From Bacteroides sp. (GTDB lineage: Bacteria > Bacteroidota > Bacteroidia > Bacteroidales > Bacteroidaceae): a stretch of 27,949 bases of DNA. Numbering within the stretch: position 1 is the first letter of the stretch; each line of letters opens with the position of its first letter. Positions 8,946 through 18,263 of the stretch are shown piece after piece. Both the position numbers and the translations under genes were made by a program. The notes beneath the pieces are model-generated. The model saw nothing but the letters and a program-made list of their open reading frames with translations. It ran no database searches and was not told the DNA's origin. The stretch covers positions 1-27,949 of the forward strand of contig DXLM01000044.1 of assembly GCA_019414725.1 (NCBI GenBank). Reading direction: 5' to 3'.

Positions 8946-8973
8946 GTTAGTTGTTGGTATGGCATTAACTAAC
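8946..8973. promoter_or_regulatory. Inverted repeat upstream of the PepSY-like gene
   Basis: GTTAGTT (8946-8952) and AACTAAC (8967-8973) form a perfect 7-bp inverted repeat with 14 bases between, ending 18 bases before the start codon. It could be an operator or a leader hairpin; no TAnnTTTG box is visible here. Confidence 0.35.
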
Positions 8974-8991
8974 TAAAGAATAAATTAGATT

Positions 8992-9432
8992 ATGAGAAAG
9001 ATTTTATTTTTAATGGCTATGCTGGTATGCTCTCTTCAGTTCGCCATGGCAGGCGATGTTGTGACCCGCGATGTGAATAAGCTTCCTGTTGCCGCACGTG
9101 AAATGATCGGCAAACATTTCTCTCAGACTAAAGTTGCGTATATCAAGATTGAAAAGGACTTGTTTCAGACCACTTCCTATGATGTGAAATTGGCCGATGG
9201 CATTGAATTGGAGTTCAATTCAAAGGGAGAGTGGCTTGAGATAGATTGCAAGAACAAGTCGGTTCCTTCTACTTTTATCCCTCAGGCTATTTCCAAGTAT
9301 ATGAAAGCTAATTATAACGGGCATAAAACGGTGAAGATAGAACGTAACCGCAAGGGATATGAACTGACATTGGAAAATGGATTGGAAGTAGACTTCGATC
9401 AGTTTGGAGGATTCTTGAAGTTGAGCGATTAA
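8992..9432 (+). CDS. PepSY-like domain periplasmic protein
   Basis: 146 aa with a cleavable signal peptide (MRKILFLMAMLVCSLQFAMA, cleavage likely after AMA). The mature part has two similar ~60-residue units, each with helix, a charged strand and an L/V-E-x-D/N-x-x-G turn (GIELEFNSKGEWLEID and GLEVDFDQFGGFLKL). This is the pattern of Bacteroidales PepSY-like (PF11396) proteins. The role is unknown; such proteins are usually periplasmic binding or inhibitory modules. It converges on sdaA, with a large hairpin element between them. Confidence 0.75.
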   Translation: MRKILFLMAMLVCSLQFAMAGDVVTRDVNKLPVAAREMIGKHFSQTKVAYIKIEKDLFQTTSYDVKLADGIELEFNSKGEWLEIDCKNKSVPSTFIPQAISKYMKANYNGHKTVKIERNRKGYELTLENGLEVDFDQFGGFLKLSD

Positions 9433-9483
9433 AAAAGATTTTTTCTGTAATAGGGGAACTATCTCTCCTTATAGTAATGATGC

Positions 9484-9576
9484 CATAAGAGGGTGTATCA
9501 GAAATAAATTGAACTATCTTTTTATTATCAGCGTTGAAAAAGATAGTTGCAACGAATTTTGATTCACCCTCTTATG
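9484..9576. repeat. 93-nt imperfect inverted-repeat element (bidirectional terminator or MITE-like)
   Basis: Terminal arms CATAAGAGGGTG (9484-9495) and CACCCTCTTATG (9565-9576) are perfect 12-bp inverses. A second perfect 12-bp pair, AACTATCTTTTT (9512-9523) and AAAAAGATAGTT (9537-9548), lies inside. The bases between the pairs (TATCAGAA against TTTTGATT) pair partly, so the whole folds into one long hairpin. It sits between the convergent PepSY-like gene and sdaA. The GAGGGTGTATCA-type end resembles ends of small Bacteroides mobile elements, but this is from memory. Confidence 0.75.
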
Positions 9577-9611
9577 TATTATAAATACAGTTCTCGGTCT
9601 TTGCCCTGTTA

Positions 9612-10820
9612 TTAATCCATCGGCTCGTAATCCTTTGCCAGACCGCCTTCGCTGGTTTCCTTATATAAGGAAGGAAGGTCATGACCGGTCTGTTTCATTA
9701 CTTCCACCACTTTGTCAAAGGATACACGGTGATTACCGTCTGTAAAGGCAGAATAGATATTGGCATCAAGAGCTCGGGCCGCTGCATAGGCATTTCTTTC
9801 GATACAAGGGATTTGTACCAATCCGCATACCGGATCGCAAGTCATTCCCAAGTGATGCTCCAAGCCCATTTCGGCTGCATACTCTATCTGGGCCGGGCTA
9901 CCTCCGAATAATTGGCTGGCAGCGGCGGATGCCATTGAACAGGCCACTCCTACTTCTGCCTGGCAACCGGCTTCGGCTCCGGAAATGGAGGCGTTGTGTT
10001 TTACTATATTTCCTATCAATCCGGCAGTAGCCAGTGCTCTTAAAATCCGCATATCGCTGAAGTCACGGCTTTTTTGCAAGTGATAAAGTACAGCCGGAAC
10101 CACTCCGCATGATCCGCAAGTAGGGGCTGTGACGATTTTGCCACCTGAGGCGTTTTCTTCACTGACTGCCAGAGCGTATGAGAATACTAACCCGCGGGAA
10201 CGCAGATTGTCCTTATAACCTTTTGCCTTAATATAGTAAGTGGAGGCTTTTCTGCGCAGATTGAGTGGCCCGGGTAATACGCCTTCTTGATCCAAACCAC
10301 GCTCAATGGCTTCTCTCATGGTTTTCCATACTTCTGCCAGATAGTCCCAAATGTCTTCGTCTTCACATTGCTGGACGTATTCCCAGTAATTGCGTCCGGT
10401 ACGTTCACACCAGTAGAGGATTTCACTCATACGGTTCATATCATAGATTTCCGGAGTTGAGCCTTTGTCGTGCCCTTCTTCGGCTAGAGCACCTCCGCCT
10501 ACACTGAAAACAGTCCATTCATCTGTCACCTTTCCTTTTTCATTCAAAGATTTGAAAGTCATTCCATTGGGATGAAACGGATAGAAGACATGGGCTTTCC
10601 AGATAATTTCTGTAGGCGCATGCGGTTGCAATGTATCTAAAATGGCTACATCGGTCATGTGTCCTTTACCGGTAGCGGCGAGGCTTCCATAAAGAGTAAC
10701 TTGAAAAGCTTTGGCTTCGGGATGTTTTCCTAAGAAGATTTCAGCAGCCTTGCGCGGTCCCATAGTATGACTGCTGGACGGACCGGTGCCGATGCGGTAT
10801 AGTTCTCGGATAGATTTCAT
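9612..10820 (-). CDS. sdaA: L-serine ammonia-lyase (iron-sulfur type, single chain)
   Basis: Deaminates L-serine to pyruvate and ammonia using a [4Fe-4S] cluster as Lewis acid; cytoplasmic. The 402-aa product carries the beta domain (GPSSSHTMGP at about 13-22) fused to the alpha domain. Three cluster cysteines are visible with the family spacing: C286 (GAEAGCQAEVG), C328 (MTCDPVCG) and C339 (IPCIERN), 42 and 11 residues apart. The substrate loop APTCGSCG is at about 232-239. ATG at 10820 is well placed behind its promoter. It has its own promoter, so it is separate from the phosphatase operon upstream. Confidence 0.95.
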   Translation of the reverse strand: MKSIRELYRIGTGPSSSHTMGPRKAAEIFLGKHPEAKAFQVTLYGSLAATGKGHMTDVAILDTLQPHAPTEIIWKAHVFYPFHPNGMTFKSLNEKGKVTDEWTVFSVGGGALAEEGHDKGSTPEIYDMNRMSEILYWCERTGRNYWEYVQQCEDEDIWDYLAEVWKTMREAIERGLDQEGVLPGPLNLRRKASTYYIKAKGYKDNLRSRGLVFSYALAVSEENASGGKIVTAPTCGSCGVVPAVLYHLQKSRDFSDMRILRALATAGLIGNIVKHNASISGAEAGCQAEVGVACSMASAAASQLFGGSPAQIEYAAEMGLEHHLGMTCDPVCGLVQIPCIERNAYAAARALDANIYSAFTDGNHRVSFDKVVEVMKQTGHDLPSLYKETSEGGLAKDYEPMD

Positions 10821-10851
10821 TTCGTTTTATAAGGTTAGTTATTATGAGGAA

Positions 10852-10884
10852 CAAAGGTATAAAATAAAAGGGGGAAAGTAGCAA
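10852..10884 (-). promoter_or_regulatory. Promoter of sdaA
   Basis: On the minus strand TTG (10884-10882), then 22 bases, then TACCTTTG (10859-10852), a full match to TAnnTTTG. It lies 31 bases upstream of the sdaA ATG. The spacer is slightly long. Confidence 0.6.
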
Positions 10885-10890
10885 AAAAGG

Positions 10891-10936
10891 AAAAGAAAAA
10901 CTCTCTTGACAAATAGGAAAGTTGTCAGGAGAGTTT
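10891..10936 (-). terminator. Strong intrinsic terminator of the sigma-SusCD-phosphatase operon
   Basis: AAACTCTCTTGACAA (10898-10912) and TTGTCAGGAGAGTTT (10922-10936) form a 15-bp stem with one G-U pair. In the minus-strand transcript the stem is followed by a U-rich run (TTTTTCTTTTCC). It lies 34 nt past the phosphoesterase stop. Confidence 0.85.
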
Positions 10937-10969
10937 GGAAAACCACCGGTAGGATTTGGTGTATTGTCT

Positions 10970-12133
10970 TTATTCTAATTGTCTTTGTATACCTTTGTCA
11001 CCGACGACAAAATACTGATTATTTTTAATCAGCATGGCACGTCCGCGCTTTTTTTCCCGGTTTTCTTTATTGTCCACATTTACTCCGATAACCTTGCCGT
11101 TATAGAAAGTGGAAATATCTTTGAAAATGGTATGTCCCACAATAATATGTTTTGCCTTATAACGGTCCATAATCATTTCTAGGGAGTCTTTTGCCAGCGG
11201 ATTGTATTTGCCATCGGTGCGTACCAGTCCGCGATACCAGATGGGACCGCTGTTTCCATACAGGAAGGCTGTGAGTGGAGAAAGCGCTTTGCGTTCTTTT
11301 TTCGTCATAAATAGCCCTTTACTCATTTCTTCATTGACAGTGGGAATGCTCAAGTTCTTGTCATAGAAGTCTTTGCCCAGTCCGGCATGTACATATAGGT
11401 CGTTACCTATCATTTGCATGGTGTTACGGGTTCCCAACCATCTGCCCAGTTCGGTATCGGGACCGAATAGCCGGGGGTACTTCATCTTTAGTTTTTCTGC
11501 TAATATTTTATATTTTTCTTTGGTGTATCGGAGGTCATTGGCCAGTACCATCGGTTCATGATTTCCCAGCATGAACGATACGTGTCCTCCGGCTTTGGCT
11601 GCTTCCTCTTCCAGTTTGTAAAATAGCCAGAAGATTTGCGGTACATCTTTTCCTCTGTCAAAAATATCACCGATAATCATCAGATGGTTTTTCCCGAAGC
11701 TCCATTTGTAGTCTTTATCAATGATATGATTGCCTTGTAACAGGCTGATTACACAGTCCAGCCTTCCATGAGGGTCGGACATGACAAAAACTTTGTCTGC
11801 CTGGGGATAATTCCATCCGGGACGTTTTACCGGGTGTAGTTTTACATCAAATGGAAACCTGCCTTTGTGGTCTGTCACATGCAGGGTAAAGTTTTGAGGT
11901 AATGTGGTATAAGTGGTATCAATGATATTCCCTTTCTTATCTACATTGATTACTCTGATTTGGCCGTCAGGCTGATACAATACGTATGGACCGTCGGCTG
12001 TTAATTCTTCTTTTTTCTCTTTGTCTTTCTTCTTGTCTTTGAAATCAAGAGTTCCGGCACTAAGGCCGGAACTGATGAATGCGAGGGTAAATGCAAGAAG
12101 AAAGTAGTTGATAAAATTAGTCTTGCTTGTCAT
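10970..12133 (-). CDS. Secreted metallophosphoesterase (PPP/Shp-like fold)
   Basis: 387 aa. A signal peptide (cleavage likely after GLSA, residue 26) and a lysine-rich linker (about 32-43) place it in the periplasm or cell surface. The dinuclear-metal phosphoesterase motifs are in order: DPHGR (120-124), GDIFDRG (155-161), GNHEP (190-194), VHAG (near 250) and a C-terminal GHT (near 330). This GD-x-x-DRG/GNHE set is that of PPP-type protein phosphatases and Shewanella-like phosphatases. The substrate is unknown: phosphoprotein, phosphosugar or nucleotide are all possible. The start is 20 bases after the susD stop, so it is the last gene of the SusCD operon. Confidence 0.88.
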   Translation of the reverse strand: MTSKTNFINYFLLAFTLAFISSGLSAGTLDFKDKKKDKEKKEELTADGPYVLYQPDGQIRVINVDKKGNIIDTTYTTLPQNFTLHVTDHKGRFPFDVKLHPVKRPGWNYPQADKVFVMSDPHGRLDCVISLLQGNHIIDKDYKWSFGKNHLMIIGDIFDRGKDVPQIFWLFYKLEEEAAKAGGHVSFMLGNHEPMVLANDLRYTKEKYKILAEKLKMKYPRLFGPDTELGRWLGTRNTMQMIGNDLYVHAGLGKDFYDKNLSIPTVNEEMSKGLFMTKKERKALSPLTAFLYGNSGPIWYRGLVRTDGKYNPLAKDSLEMIMDRYKAKHIIVGHTIFKDISTFYNGKVIGVNVDNKENREKKRGRAMLIKNNQYFVVGDKGIQRQLE

Positions 12134-12153
12134 CGATTTGGTATTTGAATTAT

Positions 12154-13602
12154 TTAATCGACATATCCTGGATTCTGTTTCATATTAGGATTTGCGTCCA
12201 TTTCTTTTTTGGGAATAGGAAGTAGAATTTTATGGAAATTCCAGTCATATTCCATGTAAGCAGTATTATGTTTGGTTTTGTTTATATCACTGTCTTTCAC
12301 ATCGATTCGTTTGACAGTCATTCCATTTCTGATAACATCGTACATACGATGTCCTTCTGCTACCAATTCTTTACGACGTTCGTCTAATACATTTTCTAAT
12401 GTTAATGTTTTTCCTTCCACTGAATTTTCCGGATTAGCTCGTTGTACTATGGAATTCAAATATTTCACTGCTTTGGCATTATCTCCTGTCTGTACGGCCG
12501 CTTCAGCAGCATTCAGATAGGCTTCTGAAAGGCGTATAAGCGGAATATTGGCATCGGTTATGTTTTCTCCTTGCTGAGGTTGGTATTTATTGACGTATGC
12601 GTAGTACTTTTTGTCAAAACTCAAGATTTTCAACCGGACGTCTTTGGGATCTTTCTTTAATAATTGATAAAAAGAGCAAGTAATACACATATCGTCATAA
12701 CCGTTGTATGAGTTCAGATATCCCATGCTTTCTTTGCCCGGACTGTCTGTAGTCAGATTGACAATTTCGAATAATATTTCACCAGGATTGGATGCTGATG
12801 CGTCATTGCCCCATGCGGTTGGATATTCTTCGTTTGTCCAAAGAGCGTAGCCTTCTTTTTCTGCACCCTTTATTGCATTTTCAGCCATGGTCAATGCTTC
12901 ATTGTATTCTCCTTTATATAAATATACTCGGCTCAACAATGTCATAGCAGCCCATCTGTTTACTTTTCCTTTATTAAAATCACCGCTCAGCAGCTCTGTA
13001 CTGTTTTTGAGGTCGGAAATAATTTCCGTATAACATTCGGCTACTGTATTTCGTGCGGGTTTACTGTCTATAGTTGATAACTCTTTCACAATGGGCACGC
13101 CTAATGAAGCTCCGTTATCTTTTAGGTAGGGATAACCAAAAATACGTGTCAGGTCGAATAGTGCCATACCACGGATGGCTAATGCCTGGCCTTTCAAATC
13201 ATTTTTATATTCGGTTTCATCTTCATCTATAGATAGTTTATCAACATTCATTAGAATCAGATTACAGTTCTGGATAATAGAGTACAGATATGACCAATGA
13301 CTGCTGGGACCATTGTCTTTAGTAAAATTGAAACGGTAATAATTACCGGTTCGTTTCGTTGAACTTACAGCCTGCATGTCATCTCCAGTTACATCTCCAT
13401 AATATACCAGACGGCCGGAGTATGCATCTGAACTTTGCATTGTGCTGTAGATTCCGTTCAATGTGAATTCAATATCTGACAAAACATTGATACTGGTTTC
13501 TGTATCCACTTGTGTGGAGGGGGCTAGATCTAGCCAGTCATTTCCGCACGAAGTGACGGCAAACATAATGGAACTGATAAATAAATATTTAAATACTTTC
13601 AT
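12154..13602 (-). CDS. SusD/RagB-family surface nutrient-binding lipoprotein
   Basis: 482 aa. A lipoprotein signal (MKVFKYLFISSIMFAV, then TSCGN) anchors it to the outer-membrane surface, where SusD proteins act as the lid of the SusC transporter. Family features seen are the early WLDLAPSTQVDTET segment, helical TPR-like repeats with ALAIRGMALFDLTRIFGYPY at about 135, RLSEAYLNAAEAA near 370, LDERRKELVAEGHRMYDVIR near 420, and a C-terminal end of the NPGYVD type. It is paired with the SusC gene 19 bases upstream. The ligand cannot be deduced. Confidence 0.93.
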   Translation of the reverse strand: MKVFKYLFISSIMFAVTSCGNDWLDLAPSTQVDTETSINVLSDIEFTLNGIYSTMQSSDAYSGRLVYYGDVTGDDMQAVSSTKRTGNYYRFNFTKDNGPSSHWSYLYSIIQNCNLILMNVDKLSIDEDETEYKNDLKGQALAIRGMALFDLTRIFGYPYLKDNGASLGVPIVKELSTIDSKPARNTVAECYTEIISDLKNSTELLSGDFNKGKVNRWAAMTLLSRVYLYKGEYNEALTMAENAIKGAEKEGYALWTNEEYPTAWGNDASASNPGEILFEIVNLTTDSPGKESMGYLNSYNGYDDMCITCSFYQLLKKDPKDVRLKILSFDKKYYAYVNKYQPQQGENITDANIPLIRLSEAYLNAAEAAVQTGDNAKAVKYLNSIVQRANPENSVEGKTLTLENVLDERRKELVAEGHRMYDVIRNGMTVKRIDVKDSDINKTKHNTAYMEYDWNFHKILLPIPKKEMDANPNMKQNPGYVD

Positions 13603-13621
13603 AATTCAAGTTTTTAATGGG

Positions 13622-16600
13622 TTAGAAATTAACGCTTAGACCAAAGGTTACAGTCTTCAAAGGAGGAGTCCCCCAGATGGCACTACCACCACTGACAGCT
13701 TCAGGATCATAATAATCATAAGCAGCCCATGTCCAAAGGTTGTTTGCGGAAGCATATACACGTACATTGTTAACTCCTATTTTTTGTGTCCATACTTGGG
13801 GCAGAGTTATTCCAAAAGTTAATGTTTTCAGGCGGATGAAGTCAGAACTGTGTAACCTGCGAGTAGTAGTGGATTTGTTCATCGCTACATCAGGACTTTC
13901 AATAAATAGTTCATATTTTGTGATATCACCAGGTTGTTTCCAACTATCGCGATAATAGGTTGGTATATTTGCTTCTAGGTCGTTACCACCATGCTCTGTT
14001 TTTTGTGCCCAATTGTCATAAGAATAACCGCCAAATTGGTAAGAGAACATGAAGTTTAAGTCGAACCATTTATAGCGTAATGTATTTGATAAACCTCCGA
14101 TAACATTAGGCTCTGCATGCTTATCTAATACAATAGCATTGGCTTCACTATATTTTTCTGTAATCTCTTTTATATAGTTGCCGTTTTCGTCCAAATCATT
14201 GGTATAGAATTGGGGAGCGCCTGTTTCGGGATTGATCCCTGCGAACTCTATCATATAAAATGTACGGTATGATTTTCCTACTTTCCGTATTTGGGTACCA
14301 CTGATAATTTCTGTTTGCATGCCATCCAATGTCACAATTTCATTTTTGTTGTGCGAGATGTTGAAAGTGGTATTCCAAGAGAAATCTTTAGTCTTTATAT
14401 TGGTCGAACTGATTTCCAATTCCACTCCCTTATTTTTTACTTCACCAATATTCATAAGATAGCTGCCGAAACCTGTTGTCATAGAGATAGGACGATCCAT
14501 CAACAAATTTTTAGTAGTACGAGTGTAGTATTCCAAAGTTGCGTTTATACGATTGAACAAACTGAAATCCAGACCTAAGTTAAGGTTGTAATTGGTTTCC
14601 CATTTTAAATCTGTATTTTTGATTTGTGATTGGATAATACCCGGTTGTTCCAAATAACCATTGGTTAAACTACTCAAACCCATATATCCGAAATAGTCAG
14701 ATGGAAGTGTGCCATTGACACCATAAGATGCGCGTATTTTCAAATCGGTCAGCCAACCTTTGGCCGGATTCATGAATTCCTCTTCAATCATACGCCATGC
14801 GGCAGATACTGACCAGAAACTACCCCAACGGCTGTCTTTATGCAAACGGGAACTACCGTCAGTACGGAAACTACCACCTAGATAATATTTATTTTTATAG
14901 TCATAGTTTACACGTGTCAGATAAGATACCATGCGGGTTCTGGTAGAGCTGCCACCAACGGATTCGGTTTTCATACCATTGCTTATTTCATCTTTGTCTG
15001 CTGTAGCGAAATTAGTTGCATACCCTGACAGATAGTCACGATATTGGTCATCAATTTCATAACCTACCAATGCGTCAAAATGGTGATCGTTGGCTATATT
15101 AAACTTATAACTCAGTTGGTTTGCCCATACCATTTTCTTGTATTCGTAGAATTTTTTGCTCATGCCGCCATTTACATCCTCACCATTGGAAGTGCGGGGA
15201 TCACTCCAATCCTTGCCTTTAGTGTTGGTGTAGTCATAGCTGAATGTTGATTTGAATTTTAAGTTTTTAATAAATTCATATTCGCCATAAATAGTGTTGA
15301 AAGCACGATTAACATATTCACGTTGATAGTCGTAAGTTGCAGATAATAGTGGATTACGATCACCGTTGCGGATAAAATCGCGGTTCCAGCTTCCATCTTC
15401 ATTGTATGGTGTGTCTGAGGGGACAACAGCGTTACGTGATGAATAGAAAGGAGAAGTGTAGGAGGTACCTTCACCATATACATCTTGATTAACGGTAGCA
15501 AATAACATATTTGCCCCTAATTTTAATTTATCAGTTGCTTGATAATCTACATTTAAACGTCCGCTGATACGTTCTAAACCGGAGTTGATAGCAATACCTT
15601 CTTGTTTTAGGTAAGAGATAGATGAATAATATTTGAATTTGTCTGTTCCACCAGAAATGGAGGCTTCATAAGTCTGGTGATTTCCTTTTTTGAACATGAT
15701 ATCATCCCAATCGACATATCCACACCAAGGAACAGGAGCATAATCGTCAATATTTTCATTAGCATATGCTATGGCTTCGTCGTGACTATTTCCGTCTCTT
15801 AACGCACCGGCTACTAGACCGTTATAAATATATTCGCGGCGTTCTTCTCCCCCCATAACAGGACGATAATCCATTGCGAAATCAGAACTACCCCAATCTG
15901 CTTTGAATGAAATTTGTGGCTTTCCACTTTTACCTTTTTTAGTAGTAATAAGTACTACACCATTGGCAGCACGTGAACCGTAGAGAGAGGCGGCAGCGGC
16001 ATCTTTAATGATTGTTATGTTTTCAATATCAGAGCTATTGATAGTTGACATAATGTCAAGACCTGCATCTGAACTCATCGTATTGATAGAACCTGAACGC
16101 ATAGGAATTCCGTCAATTACGTATAATGGAGAATTACTGGCATTAAAAGATCCCATACCGCGAATATTCAAAGAGGAAGAAGCTCCTGGTTGACCTGACG
16201 ATGAACTGAATTGTACCCCGGGTGCATTACCTTGTAGTAAATCTTTGAATGAAACAGCCGGAATATCTTTCATTTTATCAGCCTTCATAGTAGAAGCAGA
16301 CCCTGCGTATGCCGACTTCTTGAAAGTACCATAACCGGTAACAACCACTTCTTCCATAACATTATTATCAGGAGCCATGACTACTTTCAGTATCTTTCCG
16401 GCAGTGGCTTTTATTTCCTGCTTGCCATAACCTATATAGGAGATAATCAAAGTGGCAGGTATACGGTCTACATCTAATGAGAAGTGCCCGTCCAAATCTG
16501 TAGTAGTTCCATTCGTAGTACCTTTGACTAAGATATTCGCTCCAATAATAGGTTCTCCCGTCTCATCCAGTACTGTACCGGTTAATGTTGTTTTCTGTTG

Positions 16601-16975
16601 AGGAACAGCAGACTCTTTTTCTTCAATTTGCTTGATAGCAATAACGCCGTTGTGAACTGAATAGGTCAAACCGCTATTCATAAGACATTTATCAAGCACA
16701 TTGGCTATTTTTTCGTTATTTACATTTAGGTTTTGGACTTTTATTTGTTTTACATCATTGGTGCTGTATACAAAAGTAAAGTCGGTTTGTCTTTGGATTT
16801 CCCAAAGAATTTCACTCAACGTGGCATTCTTGAATGAGGCTGTGACAGTGGCTTGTGCAAACACTTTGTTGGCAGCCTGCATAAAACCTGTGGTAATGAT
16901 ACAGAAAAATAGGAACGTAATCCACAAACGTTTACTACTTTTACCGTGATTGGTGTAGTTGTGTTTTTTGTCCAT
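13622..16975 (-). CDS. SusC/RagA TonB-dependent transporter with STN signalling domain
   Basis: 1117 aa outer-membrane transporter powered by TonB. The order seen is signal region (1-40), STN/secretin-like N-terminal domain (about 45-112, TLSEILWEIQRQTDFTFVYS), carboxypeptidase-D-like regulatory domain (about 128-210, GTVLDETGEPIIGANI), a TonB-box-like EEVVVTGYG (about 215), plug with NIRGMGSFNASNSPLYVIDG, and a beta-barrel ending in TFGLSVNF (terminal Phe). The STN domain is the part that contacts FecR anti-sigma factors, which fits the fecR gene 15 bases upstream. This is therefore a trans-envelope signalling receptor that also imports its inducer. The ligand is unknown. Confidence 0.95.
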   Translation of the reverse strand: MDKKHNYTNHGKSSKRLWITFLFFCIITTGFMQAANKVFAQATVTASFKNATLSEILWEIQRQTDFTFVYSTNDVKQIKVQNLNVNNEKIANVLDKCLMNSGLTYSVHNGVIAIKQIEEKESAVPQQKTTLTGTVLDETGEPIIGANILVKGTTNGTTTDLDGHFSLDVDRIPATLIISYIGYGKQEIKATAGKILKVVMAPDNNVMEEVVVTGYGTFKKSAYAGSASTMKADKMKDIPAVSFKDLLQGNAPGVQFSSSSGQPGASSSLNIRGMGSFNASNSPLYVIDGIPMRSGSINTMSSDAGLDIMSTINSSDIENITIIKDAAAASLYGSRAANGVVLITTKKGKSGKPQISFKADWGSSDFAMDYRPVMGGEERREYIYNGLVAGALRDGNSHDEAIAYANENIDDYAPVPWCGYVDWDDIMFKKGNHQTYEASISGGTDKFKYYSSISYLKQEGIAINSGLERISGRLNVDYQATDKLKLGANMLFATVNQDVYGEGTSYTSPFYSSRNAVVPSDTPYNEDGSWNRDFIRNGDRNPLLSATYDYQREYVNRAFNTIYGEYEFIKNLKFKSTFSYDYTNTKGKDWSDPRTSNGEDVNGGMSKKFYEYKKMVWANQLSYKFNIANDHHFDALVGYEIDDQYRDYLSGYATNFATADKDEISNGMKTESVGGSSTRTRMVSYLTRVNYDYKNKYYLGGSFRTDGSSRLHKDSRWGSFWSVSAAWRMIEEEFMNPAKGWLTDLKIRASYGVNGTLPSDYFGYMGLSSLTNGYLEQPGIIQSQIKNTDLKWETNYNLNLGLDFSLFNRINATLEYYTRTTKNLLMDRPISMTTGFGSYLMNIGEVKNKGVELEISSTNIKTKDFSWNTTFNISHNKNEIVTLDGMQTEIISGTQIRKVGKSYRTFYMIEFAGINPETGAPQFYTNDLDENGNYIKEITEKYSEANAIVLDKHAEPNVIGGLSNTLRYKWFDLNFMFSYQFGGYSYDNWAQKTEHGGNDLEANIPTYYRDSWKQPGDITKYELFIESPDVAMNKSTTTRRLHSSDFIRLKTLTFGITLPQVWTQKIGVNNVRVYASANNLWTWAAYDYYDPEAVSGGSAIWGTPPLKTVTFGLSVNF

Positions 16976-16990
16976 AATACATCATTTTTA

Positions 16991-18160
16991 TTAGTTATAG
17001 AATGTGATTGTTTTGTTATTGACTTTTACGTGTACTTTTTGAGTCTCTTCCAACAAACGTACAAATGGAGTGATTTCCGAATACCGATCTACATTGCATC
17101 CAAAGCGTAGGTCTTTTATTTTCTCATTGGCAAAAATTACTTCCATGTCATACCAGCGTGATAGTATTTTCATGATATCTTCCAATCGCTGGTCTTTGAA
17201 ATGAATTTTTCCTTTTATCCATGAAGTATAAAATCCGGCATCTACCATGCGTATCTGTATGCTGCTGTTTCCGAGGCTGATGGTAGCTTGCTGGGAAGGC
17301 TTTAAAATACAGCTTTCTCCAGTTTCTGTATTTACTTTGACAGAACCGTTTACCAAAGTTGTCTGATACTCTTCCTGTGGATAAGCAGAGATGTTGAATG
17401 TGGTTCCCAACACTTCTACTTGCATGCCTTGAGTGCATACTATAAATGGTTGCCCTGTTTTGCAGACTTCAAAATAGGCCTCGCCTTCCAGTTCCACTTT
17501 GCGTGGACCGTTATCAAATGTCACAGGAAAGCGGAGACTGGTCATTGCGTTCAGATGCACTTTTGTTCCATCACTTAACAATAGAGCATATTCTCCACCT
17601 CGTGGAGTTTCCACTTTATTATATACAGGCTTGTTTTTTGGGGCTGTTTTTGATGTTACTTGGTAATTCAGCATTGTAGAGTCCATGTGGACTCGGGCTC
17701 CGTCTATTTTCTCAAGCAGACTCTCTGTTTCTTTATTTATATGGATTGTCTGGCCGTCCTCCAATGTCAGAATAGCTTGGGATTCCCCAGGTAGAATGGA
17801 TTGTGCGATGAACTGTTTGTCCGAAAGAGAAACGGGCGAGGTGAATTTCATGGAAATACTTACAAAAAGGACAGGTAACAGAATGATTGCGGCATAACTT
17901 ACTATTTTGATATATCTGCTTCTGTTATTATTTCTTTTGATTCGCTTTTCCACTTCTTTCCATCCGGATGAAGGATTGAATGCCGTATTTTTCCGGAAAT
18001 GTTGCTTTTGGTTTTCTTCATCACAAATTTTCTTGAATAAAATCTCGTGCGCTGTAGATTCTTCTCTCCAAGCAGTTAGTTTTATTGTTTCTTCCGGGGT
18101 TATTTCTTCCGACAGATACCTTGCTATGAGGTTGGCTATATAGAAATCTTGTTTTATCAT
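16991..18160 (-). CDS. FecR-family anti-sigma factor
   Basis: 389 aa inner-membrane regulator. The cytoplasmic N-terminus (1-80, starting IANLIARYLSEEITPEE) is expected to hold the ECF sigma factor. A single membrane segment lies near 83-105 (IKIVSYAAIILLPVLFVSIS). The periplasmic FecR domain (about 185-280, VETPRGGEYALLLSDGT then FEVCKTGQPFIVCT) is followed by a C-terminal DUF4974/STN-like domain (about 315-389). It sits between its sigma factor and the SusC whose STN domain it should bind. The start codon lies directly behind a leader hairpin (18166-18201). Confidence 0.93.
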   Translation of the reverse strand: MIKQDFYIANLIARYLSEEITPEETIKLTAWREESTAHEILFKKICDEENQKQHFRKNTAFNPSSGWKEVEKRIKRNNNRSRYIKIVSYAAIILLPVLFVSISMKFTSPVSLSDKQFIAQSILPGESQAILTLEDGQTIHINKETESLLEKIDGARVHMDSTMLNYQVTSKTAPKNKPVYNKVETPRGGEYALLLSDGTKVHLNAMTSLRFPVTFDNGPRKVELEGEAYFEVCKTGQPFIVCTQGMQVEVLGTTFNISAYPQEEYQTTLVNGSVKVNTETGESCILKPSQQATISLGNSSIQIRMVDAGFYTSWIKGKIHFKDQRLEDIMKILSRWYDMEVIFANEKIKDLRFGCNVDRYSEITPFVRLLEETQKVHVKVNNKTITFYN

Positions 18161-18165
18161 ATTTT

Positions 18166-18201
18166 GACCTGTTTTTTATCTCTTTTATAATAAAACAGGT
18201 C
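18166..18201 (-). promoter_or_regulatory. Hairpin immediately upstream of the fecR start codon
   Basis: GACCTGTTTT (18166-18175) and AAAACAGGTC (18192-18201) are a perfect 10-bp inverted repeat. On the transcript the hairpin ends five bases before the fecR ATG (18160), where the ribosome must bind. It could set the sigma/anti-sigma ratio or be a partial terminator or RNA-processing point. Confidence 0.5.
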
Positions 18202-18263
18202 TGTTTGAAATTTGGGTGAATAATAAAACGACTTTTTTTGAAAAAAAACAAATTAATGTCTTT

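Noticed and set aside
15259..15501. 80-codon minus-strand frame inside SusC
   Set aside because: Shadow of the SusC barrel-coding frame on the same strand.
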